29,921 nt of DNA from assembly GCA_964613675.1 (NCBI GenBank), contig CAZTIH010000021.1, positions 1 to 29,921 on the forward strand, in the 5' to 3' direction. Positions 15,762-24,218 of the stretch are shown piece after piece. The DNA is from DAIUCA01 sp964613675. Its GTDB lineage: Bacteria; Pseudomonadota; Gammaproteobacteria; Competibacterales; Competibacteraceae. A program made the position numbers and the translations under genes. Positions within the stretch are counted from its first letter, which is position 1; each line of letters starts with the position of its first letter. Under the pieces are notes generated by a model. The model did not search any database. It was not told where the DNA came from and saw nothing but the letters and a program-made list of their open reading frames with translations.

Positions 15762-16552
15762 ATGCCGCTTTGGGTTCCGAACATTTGTCCGCGCCGACAA
15801 CACCCATCTGTAACGCTTTGACGCTAAGTCGCTTGACGGTCAGTTATGGAGAACAAATTGCGCTGTGGGACGCCTCATTCAACCTGCACTGTGGCAGCCT
15901 CACGGCAATTGTCGGGCCTAACGGTGCGGGGAAATCTACCCTGCTTAGAGCATCGCTCAATCTAATGCCCCGACTCCACGGCACCGTTCACTTTTTCGAT
16001 CAACCCCTTCACAAGGTACGGCGACGTGTGGCTTATGTTCCGCAGCGTCAACAGGTCGATTGGGACTTCCCCGTGACCGTTAAAGAAGTTGTGGAGATGG
16101 GACGTTACGGCTTGCTTTCTTGGTGGCGACGCTTTCGGCCCACGGATCGGCAAGCGGTCGAGGACGCCCTTGAACAGGTCAATCTGCAAGCCTTGCGTCA
16201 TCGTCCGATTGGCGAACTTTCGGGCGGCCAACAACAGCGGGTTTTTCTGGCACGGGCATTAGCGCAACAAGCCGATCTGTATTTAATGGATGAACCGTTT
16301 AACGGCGTGGACGCGGCGACCGAGGAACACATCGTGGCGTTGTTACAGCAGCTTCGTAACCAAGGTGCCACGGTGGTCTGTGTCCACCATGATTTATCGA
16401 CTGCGGCTCGTTACTTTGACCATGCGGTGTTGTTAAACCACAAAGTCATTGCCCACGGCCCCTTGCACACCACTCTCACCGCCGAACAGCTTAAAGCGAC
16501 CTACGGCGTGGGAATCCTGAACTTTTCCTTACCCCATGACCTGAAACCGTGA
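15758..16552 (+). CDS. Metal (zinc/manganese) ABC transporter ATP-binding protein
   Basis: ATPase partner of the preceding binding protein. From the ATG at 15758, which overlaps the upstream stop by 4 bases, the protein is 264 aa. Walker A VGPNGAGKST is at 52-61, the stretch VDWDFPVTVKEVVEMGRYG is typical of zinc/manganese importers of the TroB/MntB/ZnuC group, the signature is LSGGQQQR, Walker B is LYLMDEPFNGVD and the switch His is in CVHHDLS. An upstream TTG at 15725 is in frame but would sit inside the binding-protein gene without support. The permease gene that normally follows is absent: 58 bp later comes thiD. The complete importer must use a permease encoded elsewhere, or is incomplete. 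Confidence 0.93.
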   Translation: MNAALGSEHLSAPTTPICNALTLSRLTVSYGEQIALWDASFNLHCGSLTAIVGPNGAGKSTLLRASLNLMPRLHGTVHFFDQPLHKVRRRVAYVPQRQQVDWDFPVTVKEVVEMGRYGLLSWWRRFRPTDRQAVEDALEQVNLQALRHRPIGELSGGQQQRVFLARALAQQADLYLMDEPFNGVDAATEEHIVALLQQLRNQGATVVCVHHDLSTAARYFDHAVLLNHKVIAHGPLHTTLTAEQLKATYGVGILNFSLPHDLKP

Positions 16553-16610
16553 CCCCTCAACGCTGTTTTGACTCAATTTTTCCTTACTTACAGGACTGGG
16601 AGCGTAACCC

Positions 16611-17426
16611 TTGAAAGGCCGCATTTTAATCATTGCGGGATCGGATTCTGGAGGTGGTGCGGGCATTCAAGCGGACATTAAAACCGTTACCGCGCTTGAC
16701 GGCTTTGCCATGACCGCCATTACTGCCCTTACTGCGCAAAATACGCTCGGTGTACAGGGAATTTTCCCGATTCCCCCCGAATTTATTGCGCAACAGATTC
16801 GCGTGGTCTGCGAAGATCTCGGCGTCGATGCGATTAAAATTGGCATGTTGCACAGCGCGGCGGTCATTGAAGCGGTAGCAATGGCCTTACCTGACGCGGT
16901 TCCCGTAGTACTCGACCCGGTTATGGTGGCGAAAGGCGGGGCACCGCTCCTCGAAGCGTCGGCCCAACAAGCCTTAATAACCCGATTGATTCCCCGCGCC
17001 ACTCTCATCACACCTAATTGGCCTGAAGCCGCCGTTTTGCTTGGGTGTCCTCTCGAATGGCCCCCGAATTCGGCGTTAAATGACTTATTGGCGTTGGGCG
17101 CAGGGGCGGTACTCCTGAAGGGGGGGCACTGTCCTCAAAAAGCGGCTGACGGTACGACGCGAGTTTACGACTACCTCGTGACTCGCGATTTAGCGGATTC
17201 AGCGCCCCTAACGACGGTCTTTGAAAAAAGGTTCATCGAGACCCGCCATACCCACGGCACGGGTTGTACGCTGTCGTCGGCGATTGCAACAGGGTTGGGA
17301 CAACAATTGACACTGATGACGGCTTTACAACGCGCCAATGATTATCTCGAACGGGCGATTTTAATGGCCCCGGGATACGGTCGAGGTCATGGCCCCTTGA
17401 ACCATCACCCGACATCGCTAAATTAG
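16611..17426 (+). CDS. thiD: Hydroxymethylpyrimidine/phosphomethylpyrimidine kinase
   Basis: Phosphorylates HMP and HMP-phosphate to HMP-diphosphate in thiamin biosynthesis. The 271 residues match ThiD. The N-terminal substrate motif ILIIAGSDSGGGAGIQADIK is intact, followed by TAITALTAQNTLGV, IKIGMLHS, VVLDPVMVAKGG, a TPNWPEA segment and the anion-hole loop HTHGTGCTLSSAIA near the C-terminus. The start is TTG (16611-16613) with GGGAG 8 nt upstream; no ATG would keep the conserved N-terminus. It follows the metal ABC ATPase gene by 58 bp, with no obvious functional link. No TPP riboswitch-like leader is recognisable in that short gap. Confidence 0.96.
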   Translation: MKGRILIIAGSDSGGGAGIQADIKTVTALDGFAMTAITALTAQNTLGVQGIFPIPPEFIAQQIRVVCEDLGVDAIKIGMLHSAAVIEAVAMALPDAVPVVLDPVMVAKGGAPLLEASAQQALITRLIPRATLITPNWPEAAVLLGCPLEWPPNSALNDLLALGAGAVLLKGGHCPQKAADGTTRVYDYLVTRDLADSAPLTTVFEKRFIETRHTHGTGCTLSSAIATGLGQQLTLMTALQRANDYLERAILMAPGYGRGHGPLNHHPTSLN

Positions 17427-17439
17427 CCCGACGTGATGC

Positions 17440-17507
17440 CATCCATAAACAAATGTGTTGCCTTCCCCCGCTAAAATTCCGCGTCATCCATGAACACATG
17501 CGTTACC
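17440..17507. repeat. Imperfect 23-bp direct repeat between convergent thiD and transglutaminase genes
   Basis: Two 23-bp copies, 17440-17462 and 17485-17507, start 45 bp apart and agree at 19 of 23 positions. Both begin CATCCAT and share a core of the form AACAnATGnGTT. Read on the minus strand, both copies can encode TH(V/L)FMD in different frames, one followed soon by a stop. This may be a remnant of a duplicated gene end, or binding sites. No function is assigned. Confidence 0.45.
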
Positions 17508-17517
17508 CCCAACGCCT

Positions 17518-17559
17518 CCGAGCAATTCGTAATGTCTATCTCGTTTACATATTGCTCGG
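17518..17559. repeat. Long inverted repeat across the 3' end of the transglutaminase gene
   Basis: CCGAGCAAT (17518-17526) and ATTGCTCGG (17551-17559) are perfect 9-bp arms around a 24-nt loop. AATGT and ACAT inside the loop can extend the stem with a small asymmetry. The repeat spans the transglutaminase stop codon. No T-run follows on either strand, so it is not a textbook intrinsic terminator. It may still end or stabilise one of the two converging transcripts. Confidence 0.45.
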
Positions 17560-18438
17560 TAGGCGCTCGACATCTACGGCCACGCTGAGTTGGTGGTCGC
17601 CGCCCCCAAAAATAAGCCCCTTGAGCGGGGGAACATCCCCATAATCGCGTCCCCACGCGGTCGTAATGTACTGCTCATTGGGCTGCTGATCGTTGGTGGG
17701 ATCAAAATCTAACCATCCGATGTTGGGCAAGTACGCGGCAAACCACGCATGAGACGCATCGGCCCCCTGCAACTTCTGCTGTCCAGGCGGGGGAAGCGTC
17801 TCCAAGTAACCGCTGACGTACCGTGCCGATAACCCCAAGCTACGCAAACACGCAATGGCTAAGTGCGCAAAGTCCTGACACACCCCTCGTCGTTGCAATA
17901 ACACCTGTTCAAGCGGCGTGACGACCGTGGTTGCCATTGGATCGTATTGAAAATCGGCAAAAATTCGGTGGGTTAAATCGAGTAATCCGTCCCATAACGG
18001 CCGTTGTGGCGGAAAAGAACTTAGGGCGTACTCCCGCACATCGGCTTTTGTCGCTTCGCTCAAGGTGATTAAAGGCGAATCCAAAATGAAATCTCGCGCC
18101 TCAATGCCTTCTAGGGACAGATCGTCAAACACGCTATCTCGCACACTCTCCCACGCTAAATGGCCACTGGTATTGAGATCCAGCGGCGTAATTTCGACCT
18201 CGCTAATGGCGGTCACCGTTAGTATTTTGTGGGGAAACTGCACTGCGAAGTGACTGGTTCGATTGCCATAATTGTCCATTCGCTCGTACTGCCATGCGGG
18301 TTGGGGCGCAACCTGAATACAGCTTTTTAGACAACGCTGATGAGGAGTGTGGCGCGGAGACAGGTAGGTCTGGTTATGACATAGACTGACAAAATCAGTG
18401 TAATGGTATTGCGTGACATGCTTGATGCGGTAACGCAT
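17545..18438 (-). CDS. Transglutaminase-like domain protein (alpha-E/ATP-grasp-associated type)
   Basis: Papain-fold protein predicted to act as a peptidase or transglutaminase/amidohydrolase in the cytoplasm; no signal peptide is seen. The 297 residues begin with the bacterial transglutaminase N-terminal beta domain (MRYRIKHVTQYHYTDFVSLCHNQ, then LSPRHTPHQ). The catalytic core follows: Cys187 in RRGVCQDFAHLA, His230 in DASHAWFAAY and Asp246 in LDFDPTND, a complete triad. The ATG follows the stop of the 848-aa ATP-grasp/alpha-E gene with no intervening base (TAAATG), which strongly implies coupled translation and joint function. Family context: this trio recurs across bacteria and has been proposed to make or modify peptides, but a substrate is not established. 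Confidence 0.92.
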   Translation of the reverse strand: MRYRIKHVTQYHYTDFVSLCHNQTYLSPRHTPHQRCLKSCIQVAPQPAWQYERMDNYGNRTSHFAVQFPHKILTVTAISEVEITPLDLNTSGHLAWESVRDSVFDDLSLEGIEARDFILDSPLITLSEATKADVREYALSSFPPQRPLWDGLLDLTHRIFADFQYDPMATTVVTPLEQVLLQRRGVCQDFAHLAIACLRSLGLSARYVSGYLETLPPPGQQKLQGADASHAWFAAYLPNIGWLDFDPTNDQQPNEQYITTAWGRDYGDVPPLKGLIFGGGDHQLSVAVDVERLPSNM

Positions 18439-20985
18439 TTAGAGGGCCTGTTCTTTTCGATAGCGGACGAGAAGTTGCGGTTGATCGGCATGACTAAAAT
18501 AACTCCCTGTCAATGCGTCAGAGAGCATGGGCATGAGTTTTTTCAGATGATTAAAAAGTTCGGCAAGACGTGTATTTTGGTTCGCATCAGCGGTAAGGAG
18601 TTCATTACTGCTGACTAAACGAATGCGCGTTAAGGCCTCTAATGCAAATCGCCGTTCCGGGGCACTAAAAGGCGCATCATTGTTTTGCAAAGGTAACTGC
18701 TGAATATCGGCGTAAATTTCGGCTAACTGGTACGCCAATGCCCGTGGATTGGTTTCGTCGTGGATCAATAACACGATAAATCCCTGCATCTGAGGCTGTG
18801 TTCGGAAACGCCGTCGATAGGCCATCAGACTATCTGCTATTTTCAGAAGCTGTTCGAGCAGTGCAGCATCGTCGTGACGCACGGGAATTAGTAATTCGTC
18901 AAACAATTCAATGAGATACACTGCGCGCTCTAGGCGTCGTCCGATCATCAGAAAATGCCACCCCTGGCCGTGAACCATGCTGTCCTGCATCAAGCCGGTG
19001 AACGCTGCAAACCGCGTTAAGGCGCGATTGAGTTCTTCAATGAGTTCGCTGAGTGGCAACGGTGGCGAACCGTACAGCGCGTTAAACTGATCTTCCAATT
19101 CCGTAAATACGCGCCACATATCGGGTGAAATTCGGTCACGCACGGAACGCATGGAGTAGCTTAGTCCATTGAATGTATTGGCTAAACTCCCCACACGACG
19201 TCGATCTACGGTTAACGATCGCAATTCATTTTCAGACTGTTTTACATTGCGAGCCTCAAAGAAACCGGGCCGCGTGCCGGTCACCCGCGTGACGGCCTGT
19301 AATAGAGCAGTTCGCTGATCAGTATTCATGTCACGCCCATCGGTCTCCGCTATACACCGCATCACCGTACGCAATAACCGCAGTGCGCCCTCTGCCCGTT
19401 CGGTATAACGTCCGAGCCAAAATAGGTTTTCTGCCACTCGACTCGGCAACTCGCCGCGCTCCATCGCATAGAACGGCCCAGTATCCATCGTATTGACCAG
19501 CGTTAAGTGGCGTTCGGGTTCAGAAGCCAGCACCCAAACATCTTTGCTGATGCCCCGTCCCGCCGTGTAGTAAGGCCCGTTACTCACCCGTGCCAAAGCG
19601 CCGGGCATGGCCTGATACCCCCCGCGTCCGTCGGCAATCAAAAAACTTCGCAAAGTCAACGGGGCAGGTTGCAATCGCTGGTCGAGTAAAATGGGCGCCG
19701 TTGAATGGGAGACCACTTCCTGCGCCACAAAAAGATGGGGGCTGTGCAAAATGCGACGCCGCCACTCAATCAACTGCTGACTACTCAACTGCCCTCCCCA
19801 CACCCCCGCACTGTCTCCCCGCACCGTGGGGCGAATCATCAATTGGTCTAAGTGATCCAGTACAAAATCGCGGTGGTGCTTTAATCCACACCAATAACTC
19901 GGCGGACTATCTAGGTGGAGAGGTTGCCCCAAAAAGTGTTGAGCGAGTTGGGGAAGAAACGCCATCCACGCAGGACTTTCCAAAATACCGCTTCCCAAAG
20001 GATTCAAAATGGCGACCTGTTGACTCCGTACTGCCTGCACGAGGCCGGCCGGCCCACAAAATCCATCGGGGCGTAGCTCTAAGGGGTCACATAAATAATC
20101 GTCGGCCATGCGCAAAATCACATCAACCGGTTGCAATCCATCCAAGGTTTTGAGGGCGATGCGGCCGTCCCGACTGATTAAATCGGCCCCCTCCACCAAG
20201 GTGTACCCCAGATATTTGGCCAAATACCCGTGCTCAAAATAGGCTGGACTACTCGTGCCCGGCGTTAGCAACACAATGCGCACATCGTTGGAATGACGCC
20301 ATGGCATCTGCATGAGGAGATGGCGGAGTGAACGGAAAAAAGCGGCCAGTCGGTGAACCTGTGCATCGCGGAATAGACTGGGCAATACCCGCGACAACAC
20401 CATGCGGTTTTCTAACGCAAACCCCAACCCCGGCATACCTTGGGCGTGATCGGCGAGAACATACCAATTTCCCCGTTCATTGCGCACGACATCCGCTGCA
20501 TACAGGGGCAACACGGAATCGCCATTGCGACCGTCACGCCGCGTTAATGACCCGTGTAAAGGCCGTAGGTAAGCGGGGTGGCTTAACACGAGTTCAGGGG
20601 GAACCAAGCCGTTGCGCAATAAAGAACGCGCATCGTAAATGTCTGCCAAAATTAAATTGAACAACTCAGCCCGCTGCATTAAGCCGCGTTCTAGTCTTTG
20701 CCAATCCTCGCTGTGCAGGGGCAACGGGATGGGATCCAACGCCCAAGGTCGCTGAGCCACGGCCCCCTCCGTGGGGTAGCTCACGCCATTCAAATGAAAT
20801 TCCCGCCGAATGAGATCTTGGCGCTGAGCCAACGGCGCGATCCCCAGTGACGCCAACGCGGATCTCAAATAGTGCCAAGCAGGGTTTGCGTTGCCTTGAC
20901 GGTCGAAGAGTTCGTCGTAACCGTAGGAGGGAGGTTGATAGTCCAAAACGGGCGGCAAGGATTCAGGCAAGGCACTCATTGTCAT
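18439..20985 (-). CDS. Circularly permuted ATP-grasp / alpha-E domain fusion protein
   Basis: Predicted peptide or amide ligase of unknown substrate. The 848 residues contain two modules that are separate proteins in many genomes. Residues ~1-490 form a circularly permuted ATP-grasp type 2 domain (ATGDVVRNE-like LYAADVVRNERGNWYVLADH at 161-180, then LVEGADLISRDGRIALKT, and TLRSFLIADGRGGYQAMPGALARV). Residues ~512-845 form the helical alpha-E domain, which opens with the hallmark ELPSRVAENLFWLGRYTERA. It is downstream of asnS (27 bp) and directly upstream of the transglutaminase. The start could be the ATG at 20985 or at 20979; neither has a strong ribosome site. The fused form shows that the two activities work together. 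Confidence 0.92.
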   Translation of the reverse strand: MTMSALPESLPPVLDYQPPSYGYDELFDRQGNANPAWHYLRSALASLGIAPLAQRQDLIRREFHLNGVSYPTEGAVAQRPWALDPIPLPLHSEDWQRLERGLMQRAELFNLILADIYDARSLLRNGLVPPELVLSHPAYLRPLHGSLTRRDGRNGDSVLPLYAADVVRNERGNWYVLADHAQGMPGLGFALENRMVLSRVLPSLFRDAQVHRLAAFFRSLRHLLMQMPWRHSNDVRIVLLTPGTSSPAYFEHGYLAKYLGYTLVEGADLISRDGRIALKTLDGLQPVDVILRMADDYLCDPLELRPDGFCGPAGLVQAVRSQQVAILNPLGSGILESPAWMAFLPQLAQHFLGQPLHLDSPPSYWCGLKHHRDFVLDHLDQLMIRPTVRGDSAGVWGGQLSSQQLIEWRRRILHSPHLFVAQEVVSHSTAPILLDQRLQPAPLTLRSFLIADGRGGYQAMPGALARVSNGPYYTAGRGISKDVWVLASEPERHLTLVNTMDTGPFYAMERGELPSRVAENLFWLGRYTERAEGALRLLRTVMRCIAETDGRDMNTDQRTALLQAVTRVTGTRPGFFEARNVKQSENELRSLTVDRRRVGSLANTFNGLSYSMRSVRDRISPDMWRVFTELEDQFNALYGSPPLPLSELIEELNRALTRFAAFTGLMQDSMVHGQGWHFLMIGRRLERAVYLIELFDELLIPVRHDDAALLEQLLKIADSLMAYRRRFRTQPQMQGFIVLLIHDETNPRALAYQLAEIYADIQQLPLQNNDAPFSAPERRFALEALTRIRLVSSNELLTADANQNTRLAELFNHLKKLMPMLSDALTGSYFSHADQPQLLVRYRKEQAL

Positions 20986-21012
20986 TTCTCGAACAAAAAT
21001 AAAGGGACGCGG

Positions 21013-22425
21013 TTAAAAAGCAGCATGACCGGGGGTACGTGGAAAGGGAATCACATCGCGCACATTGGTTAAACCACTGACGTAACTCACTAATCTCTCA
21101 AATCCCAAGCCAAACCCCGCGTGGGGAACCGTACCGTAACGTCGCAAATCGCGGTACCACTGGTAATCCGTTGGAACTAATCGTTGTTCGCGCAAACGTG
21201 CATCCAGCACCGTCAACCGCTCCTCCCGCTGCGACCCCCCAATCAATTCCCCCATGCCGGGCACCAAAACGTCCATGGCCGCCACGGTTTTCTCGTCGTC
21301 ATTCAAGCGCATGTAAAAGGCTTTGATTTCTTTGGGATAATTCACCACGACGACAGGCCCCTTGGCCCATTCCTCTGCGAGATACCGTTCGTGTTCGGAT
21401 TGCAGATCCAGTCCCCACGCCACGGGAAAGGTGAATGACCGTTTTGACGCCTGCAAAATGGCGATGGCCTCGCGATAGTCCAAGCGCGTAAAGGGCTGTT
21501 GTACGACATTTTCGAGTCGTGCCAAACAGGTTTTGTCGATGCGTTCGTTAAAGAAGGCTAAATCGTCTGCACTCTCTGCCATCACTTGAGCCAACACGGT
21601 TTTTAACAGGGCTTCGGCGAGTTCGGCGTTATCGTTCAAATCCGCAAAGGCCACTTCGGGTTCGACCATCCAAAATTCCGCTAAGTGACGGCTCGTATTT
21701 GAGTTTTCCGCGCGAAACGTCGGCCCGAAGCTATACACTTTCGAGAGTCCCAAACAATAACTCTCTAAGTTGAGTTGCCCCGATACCGTCAAAAAAGCCT
21801 CGCGTCCAAAAAAATCTTGCGCGAAATCGACCTGCCCTTGATCGTCACGGGGTAAGTGATTCAAATCCAATGTGCTGACGCGAAAGAGTTCCCCCGCCCC
21901 TTCACAATCATTACTGGTAATAATGGGCGTACTGATCCAATAAAACCCGCGTTCGTGAAAAAATCGGTGAATCGCCTGGGCCAACCGGTGCCGTACCCGC
22001 GCCATCGCCCCCATCACTTGAGTTCGCACCCGCAAATGGGCGTGTTCGCGCAAAAATTCGAGGGTGTGGGGCTTGGGCGAAATGGGATAGGTCTCGGGAT
22101 GCTCGACATCCCCCACCCACACAAGCTGTTCAGCGTGCAACTCGGCGGGTTGAGGGGCCTGGGGCGTTGCGATGAGCCGACCCGTGACCGAAATCGCACA
22201 ACCCGAAGTCAGACGTAAAACGGCGTTTTGATAATTGGGCAAGGTGTTGGGCGCCACAATCTGCAAAGTAGCTGCCCCCGAACCGTCGTAAAGCTGGAGA
22301 AAAGACAACCCCGCCTTAGAATCTCGACGGGTACGCACCCAACCACTTACCGTCACGGATTGGTCGAGCAGGCGTGGGAAATCGCGGAGGAGCGCAGAAA
22401 TGGAATGGGTGGGACGATAGTTCAT
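21013..22425 (-). CDS. asnS: Asparaginyl-tRNA synthetase
   Basis: Class IIb synthetase that charges tRNA(Asn) with asparagine. The 470 residues match the bacterial enzyme. An N-terminal OB-fold anticodon-binding domain (VTVSGWVRTRRDSKAGLSFLQLYDGSG) is followed by motif 2 in the segment FRAENSNTSRHLAEFWMVEPE, and by motif 3 in the C-terminal GFGLGFERLVSYVSGLTNVRDVIPFPRTPG. It follows the small membrane protein gene by 32 bp and precedes the ATP-grasp/alpha-E gene by 27 bp, so those modifiers may be expressed with it. With AsnRS present, GatCAB is not strictly required for Asn-tRNA in this organism. Confidence 0.97.
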   Translation of the reverse strand: MNYRPTHSISALLRDFPRLLDQSVTVSGWVRTRRDSKAGLSFLQLYDGSGAATLQIVAPNTLPNYQNAVLRLTSGCAISVTGRLIATPQAPQPAELHAEQLVWVGDVEHPETYPISPKPHTLEFLREHAHLRVRTQVMGAMARVRHRLAQAIHRFFHERGFYWISTPIITSNDCEGAGELFRVSTLDLNHLPRDDQGQVDFAQDFFGREAFLTVSGQLNLESYCLGLSKVYSFGPTFRAENSNTSRHLAEFWMVEPEVAFADLNDNAELAEALLKTVLAQVMAESADDLAFFNERIDKTCLARLENVVQQPFTRLDYREAIAILQASKRSFTFPVAWGLDLQSEHERYLAEEWAKGPVVVVNYPKEIKAFYMRLNDDEKTVAAMDVLVPGMGELIGGSQREERLTVLDARLREQRLVPTDYQWYRDLRRYGTVPHAGFGLGFERLVSYVSGLTNVRDVIPFPRTPGHAAF

Positions 22426-22457
22426 AGGGATTAGGCCGCCATAAAAATAGCATTAGG

Positions 22458-23135
22458 TTACCGAATCGCGTCCTGCATTCCCCCTACAAGCCAACTCCCC
22501 ACCCGATCGTTTACCGTCATCATCCAACGATAACGGCGTCGCCAAAACCACGAGGGCCAGCGCACCGTGACCACCCAATTGAGGTTTTCCTGATATAGGG
22601 AAGTCGTCCAAATGGATTGGGGGTTTCCCTCAATTTTCCAGCGACTGCCCCGTAAAAATTCAAATCGCCGTCGCAAAAAAACGAGATAGCCCACTTCGAC
22701 CACAACCCCTTTCGGCGTGCGTGAGATGGCGAGAATTTGCGGTTCAAACCCCCAAAGCGTGGGTAAAAATAAGGTCAAAAACGCGATTATCCCGATTCCG
22801 AGAACGATCTCTGAGTTTCCCCGCAAAACGGCGATTGAAATCCACAGGCAGATGCCCACCAACAATATCCAGAGCAACAAGCACACCCAATGCTCAATTC
22901 GCCATTGCGGTTTGAGGGCTACGGTACTGGAAGTCGGTTGATCGTCCACGCCACACGCTTGCGCCACCTCGGAAATTCCCCAGCGCCAAGGTTCTGAGGC
23001 CACTTGCGTAACTACGGCGTACTCAACGGGGGGATTTTCTTGGCGTTCTCGCTGACGGCGTTGCCAGAGTCGAAAAAGCGCCAAAGCGCCGACCAACACG
23101 GCAACCCACTGCGCAATCAATTCTAATAGCTCCAT
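22458..23135 (-). CDS. Small membrane protein of unknown function
   Basis: No family is recognised. The 225 residues have an N-terminal hydrophobic segment (LLELIAQWVAVLVGALALFRLW), then an Arg-rich stretch and a ~60-aa soluble stretch. A pair of helices follows (EHWVCLLLWILLVGICLWISIAVL and IVLGIGIIAFLTLFLPTLWG), and last a ~90-aa basic, Trp-rich C-terminal region that looks like beta strands (RWKIEGNPQSIWTTS, NWVVTVRWPSWFWRRRYRW). A PH-like membrane-associated domain at the C-terminus is possible but unproven. The gene precedes asnS by 32 bp on the same strand and is separated from the TAXI gene by a likely terminator. Confidence 0.75.
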   Translation of the reverse strand: MELLELIAQWVAVLVGALALFRLWQRRQRERQENPPVEYAVVTQVASEPWRWGISEVAQACGVDDQPTSSTVALKPQWRIEHWVCLLLWILLVGICLWISIAVLRGNSEIVLGIGIIAFLTLFLPTLWGFEPQILAISRTPKGVVVEVGYLVFLRRRFEFLRGSRWKIEGNPQSIWTTSLYQENLNWVVTVRWPSWFWRRRYRWMMTVNDRVGSWLVGGMQDAIR

Positions 23136-23149
23136 CTTGGCTTTTTCTC

Positions 23150-23184
23150 AAAAAAATGGGCGATCCCCTGTTCGGTGAATCGCC
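23150..23184 (-). terminator. Probable intrinsic terminator of the TAXI gene
   Basis: On the minus strand, GGCGAT and ATCGCC (23184-23179 and 23164-23159) form a 6-bp GC-rich stem with a 14-nt loop. CAT and seven T residues (23156-23150) follow. It sits 22 bp after the TAXI stop and just before the start of the small membrane protein gene. The large loop makes it moderate rather than strong. Confidence 0.6.
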
Positions 23185-23205
23185 GTACCTAGAACTATTT
23201 CGACA

Positions 23206-24174
23206 TTAGGGGAGGAGATGAGCGGGCAAGTCAATTCCGTTCTCAACATACCAACGTGCGGCACCTGGATGGAAAGGCAAGAAAGTGTTCTTTAGCGCAT
23301 TTTCAGGCAAGGTTTCCACGGCGGCGCGATGAATATTGACCATGCGATCGTTGTTTTCCATCACAATTTTAGTCACGGCATAGACAAACGATTCGGGTAA
23401 GTCGGCATTCGCAACCGCAAAATTCCACATCGACACGCTAACTCCAGAACCAGTCAGCGATTTGTAGAACTGTGCAGGAATCGGCTCGACGACCACGGGA
23501 AATTGAGCTGCTAACAGCTCCGCTTCCGCCTGTGAAAATGCGAAAATATTCACGTCCATCTGTGCTTCAAGCTGGTTGAATGCGGGAATGGGGTGGCCGG
23601 CCGCAAACCCAAACGCATCGAGCAATCCATCTTGTAGCTGCCCTGTCTGATCGGAAGCCCCTCCAAAGCGCGGATTGCCCCGAACCCCCAATGCTTCGAG
23701 AAACCGAGGTAGATAAGTACTCGCCGTCCCGCCGGCCGGCCCAACGCCATAATTGCGCCCTTGGAGCTTTTGTACTGAATCAATTCCAGAGTTTTTCAGC
23801 GCAATGAACGCGAACGAGGTTTGGTACATGGGAAACATCGCCCGCAGCTTGTCGTGGGGCAACCCGGGGGCCAATTCACTTTCCCCATTCCACGCATCAA
23901 AGGCCGGTCCCATGGTGACTTGCCCAAATTCAGCGTCACCGGTCTGGATGAGCGCGGCATTCTGCGTTGGCCCCCCCGTCACCTCTGCGCCGCCCGAGAT
24001 TCCCAAGGTTTCGCCGACTAAATTGGCCCACCCCGACCCGTACACGAAATAGGTTCCGCCTTGGGATGCCGTCACCACCTTAAAACTTCGCGGCCAACCC
24101 GTGCGATCTTCAGCGTGAGCGACGGTTAACGAAAGTGCCGATAAGGCGACGAGGGCAGAAAATAAGCGTTTCAT
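23206..24174 (-). CDS. TAXI-family TRAP transporter solute-binding protein
   Basis: Periplasmic receptor that would deliver an unknown solute, often a carboxylate or amino acid, to a TRAP permease. The 322 residues start with a signal peptide (MKRLFSALVALSALSLTVAHA, cleavage before EDRTGWP). TAXI hallmarks follow: the VVTASQGGTYFVYGSGWANLV segment, AEVTGGPTQNAALIQTGDAEFGQVT, and NYGVGPAGGTASTYLPRFLEALG. A near-perfect AAGGAGG Shine-Dalgarno lies 7 nt before the ATG, so translation should be strong. No DctM-type or fused DctQM permease gene lies in the window. The protein either partners a distant permease or acts as a sensor. rodA lies 76 bp upstream on the same strand. Confidence 0.93.
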   Translation of the reverse strand: MKRLFSALVALSALSLTVAHAEDRTGWPRSFKVVTASQGGTYFVYGSGWANLVGETLGISGGAEVTGGPTQNAALIQTGDAEFGQVTMGPAFDAWNGESELAPGLPHDKLRAMFPMYQTSFAFIALKNSGIDSVQKLQGRNYGVGPAGGTASTYLPRFLEALGVRGNPRFGGASDQTGQLQDGLLDAFGFAAGHPIPAFNQLEAQMDVNIFAFSQAEAELLAAQFPVVVEPIPAQFYKSLTGSGVSVSMWNFAVANADLPESFVYAVTKIVMENNDRMVNIHRAAVETLPENALKNTFLPFHPGAARWYVENGIDLPAHLLP

Positions 24175-24218
24175 AGTGAAACCTCCTTTGGATGGTGTGA
24201 TAAGAATTATGGGGTTTG

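Noticed and set aside
16553..16610. A TPP riboswitch or missing small permease before thiD
   Set aside because: Only 58 bp are available and no THI-box-like sequence or reading frame is visible.
19590..20153. 187-codon antisense frame in the ATP-grasp/alpha-E gene
   Set aside because: No ribosome site, protein-like pattern or domain; the sense frame is conserved.
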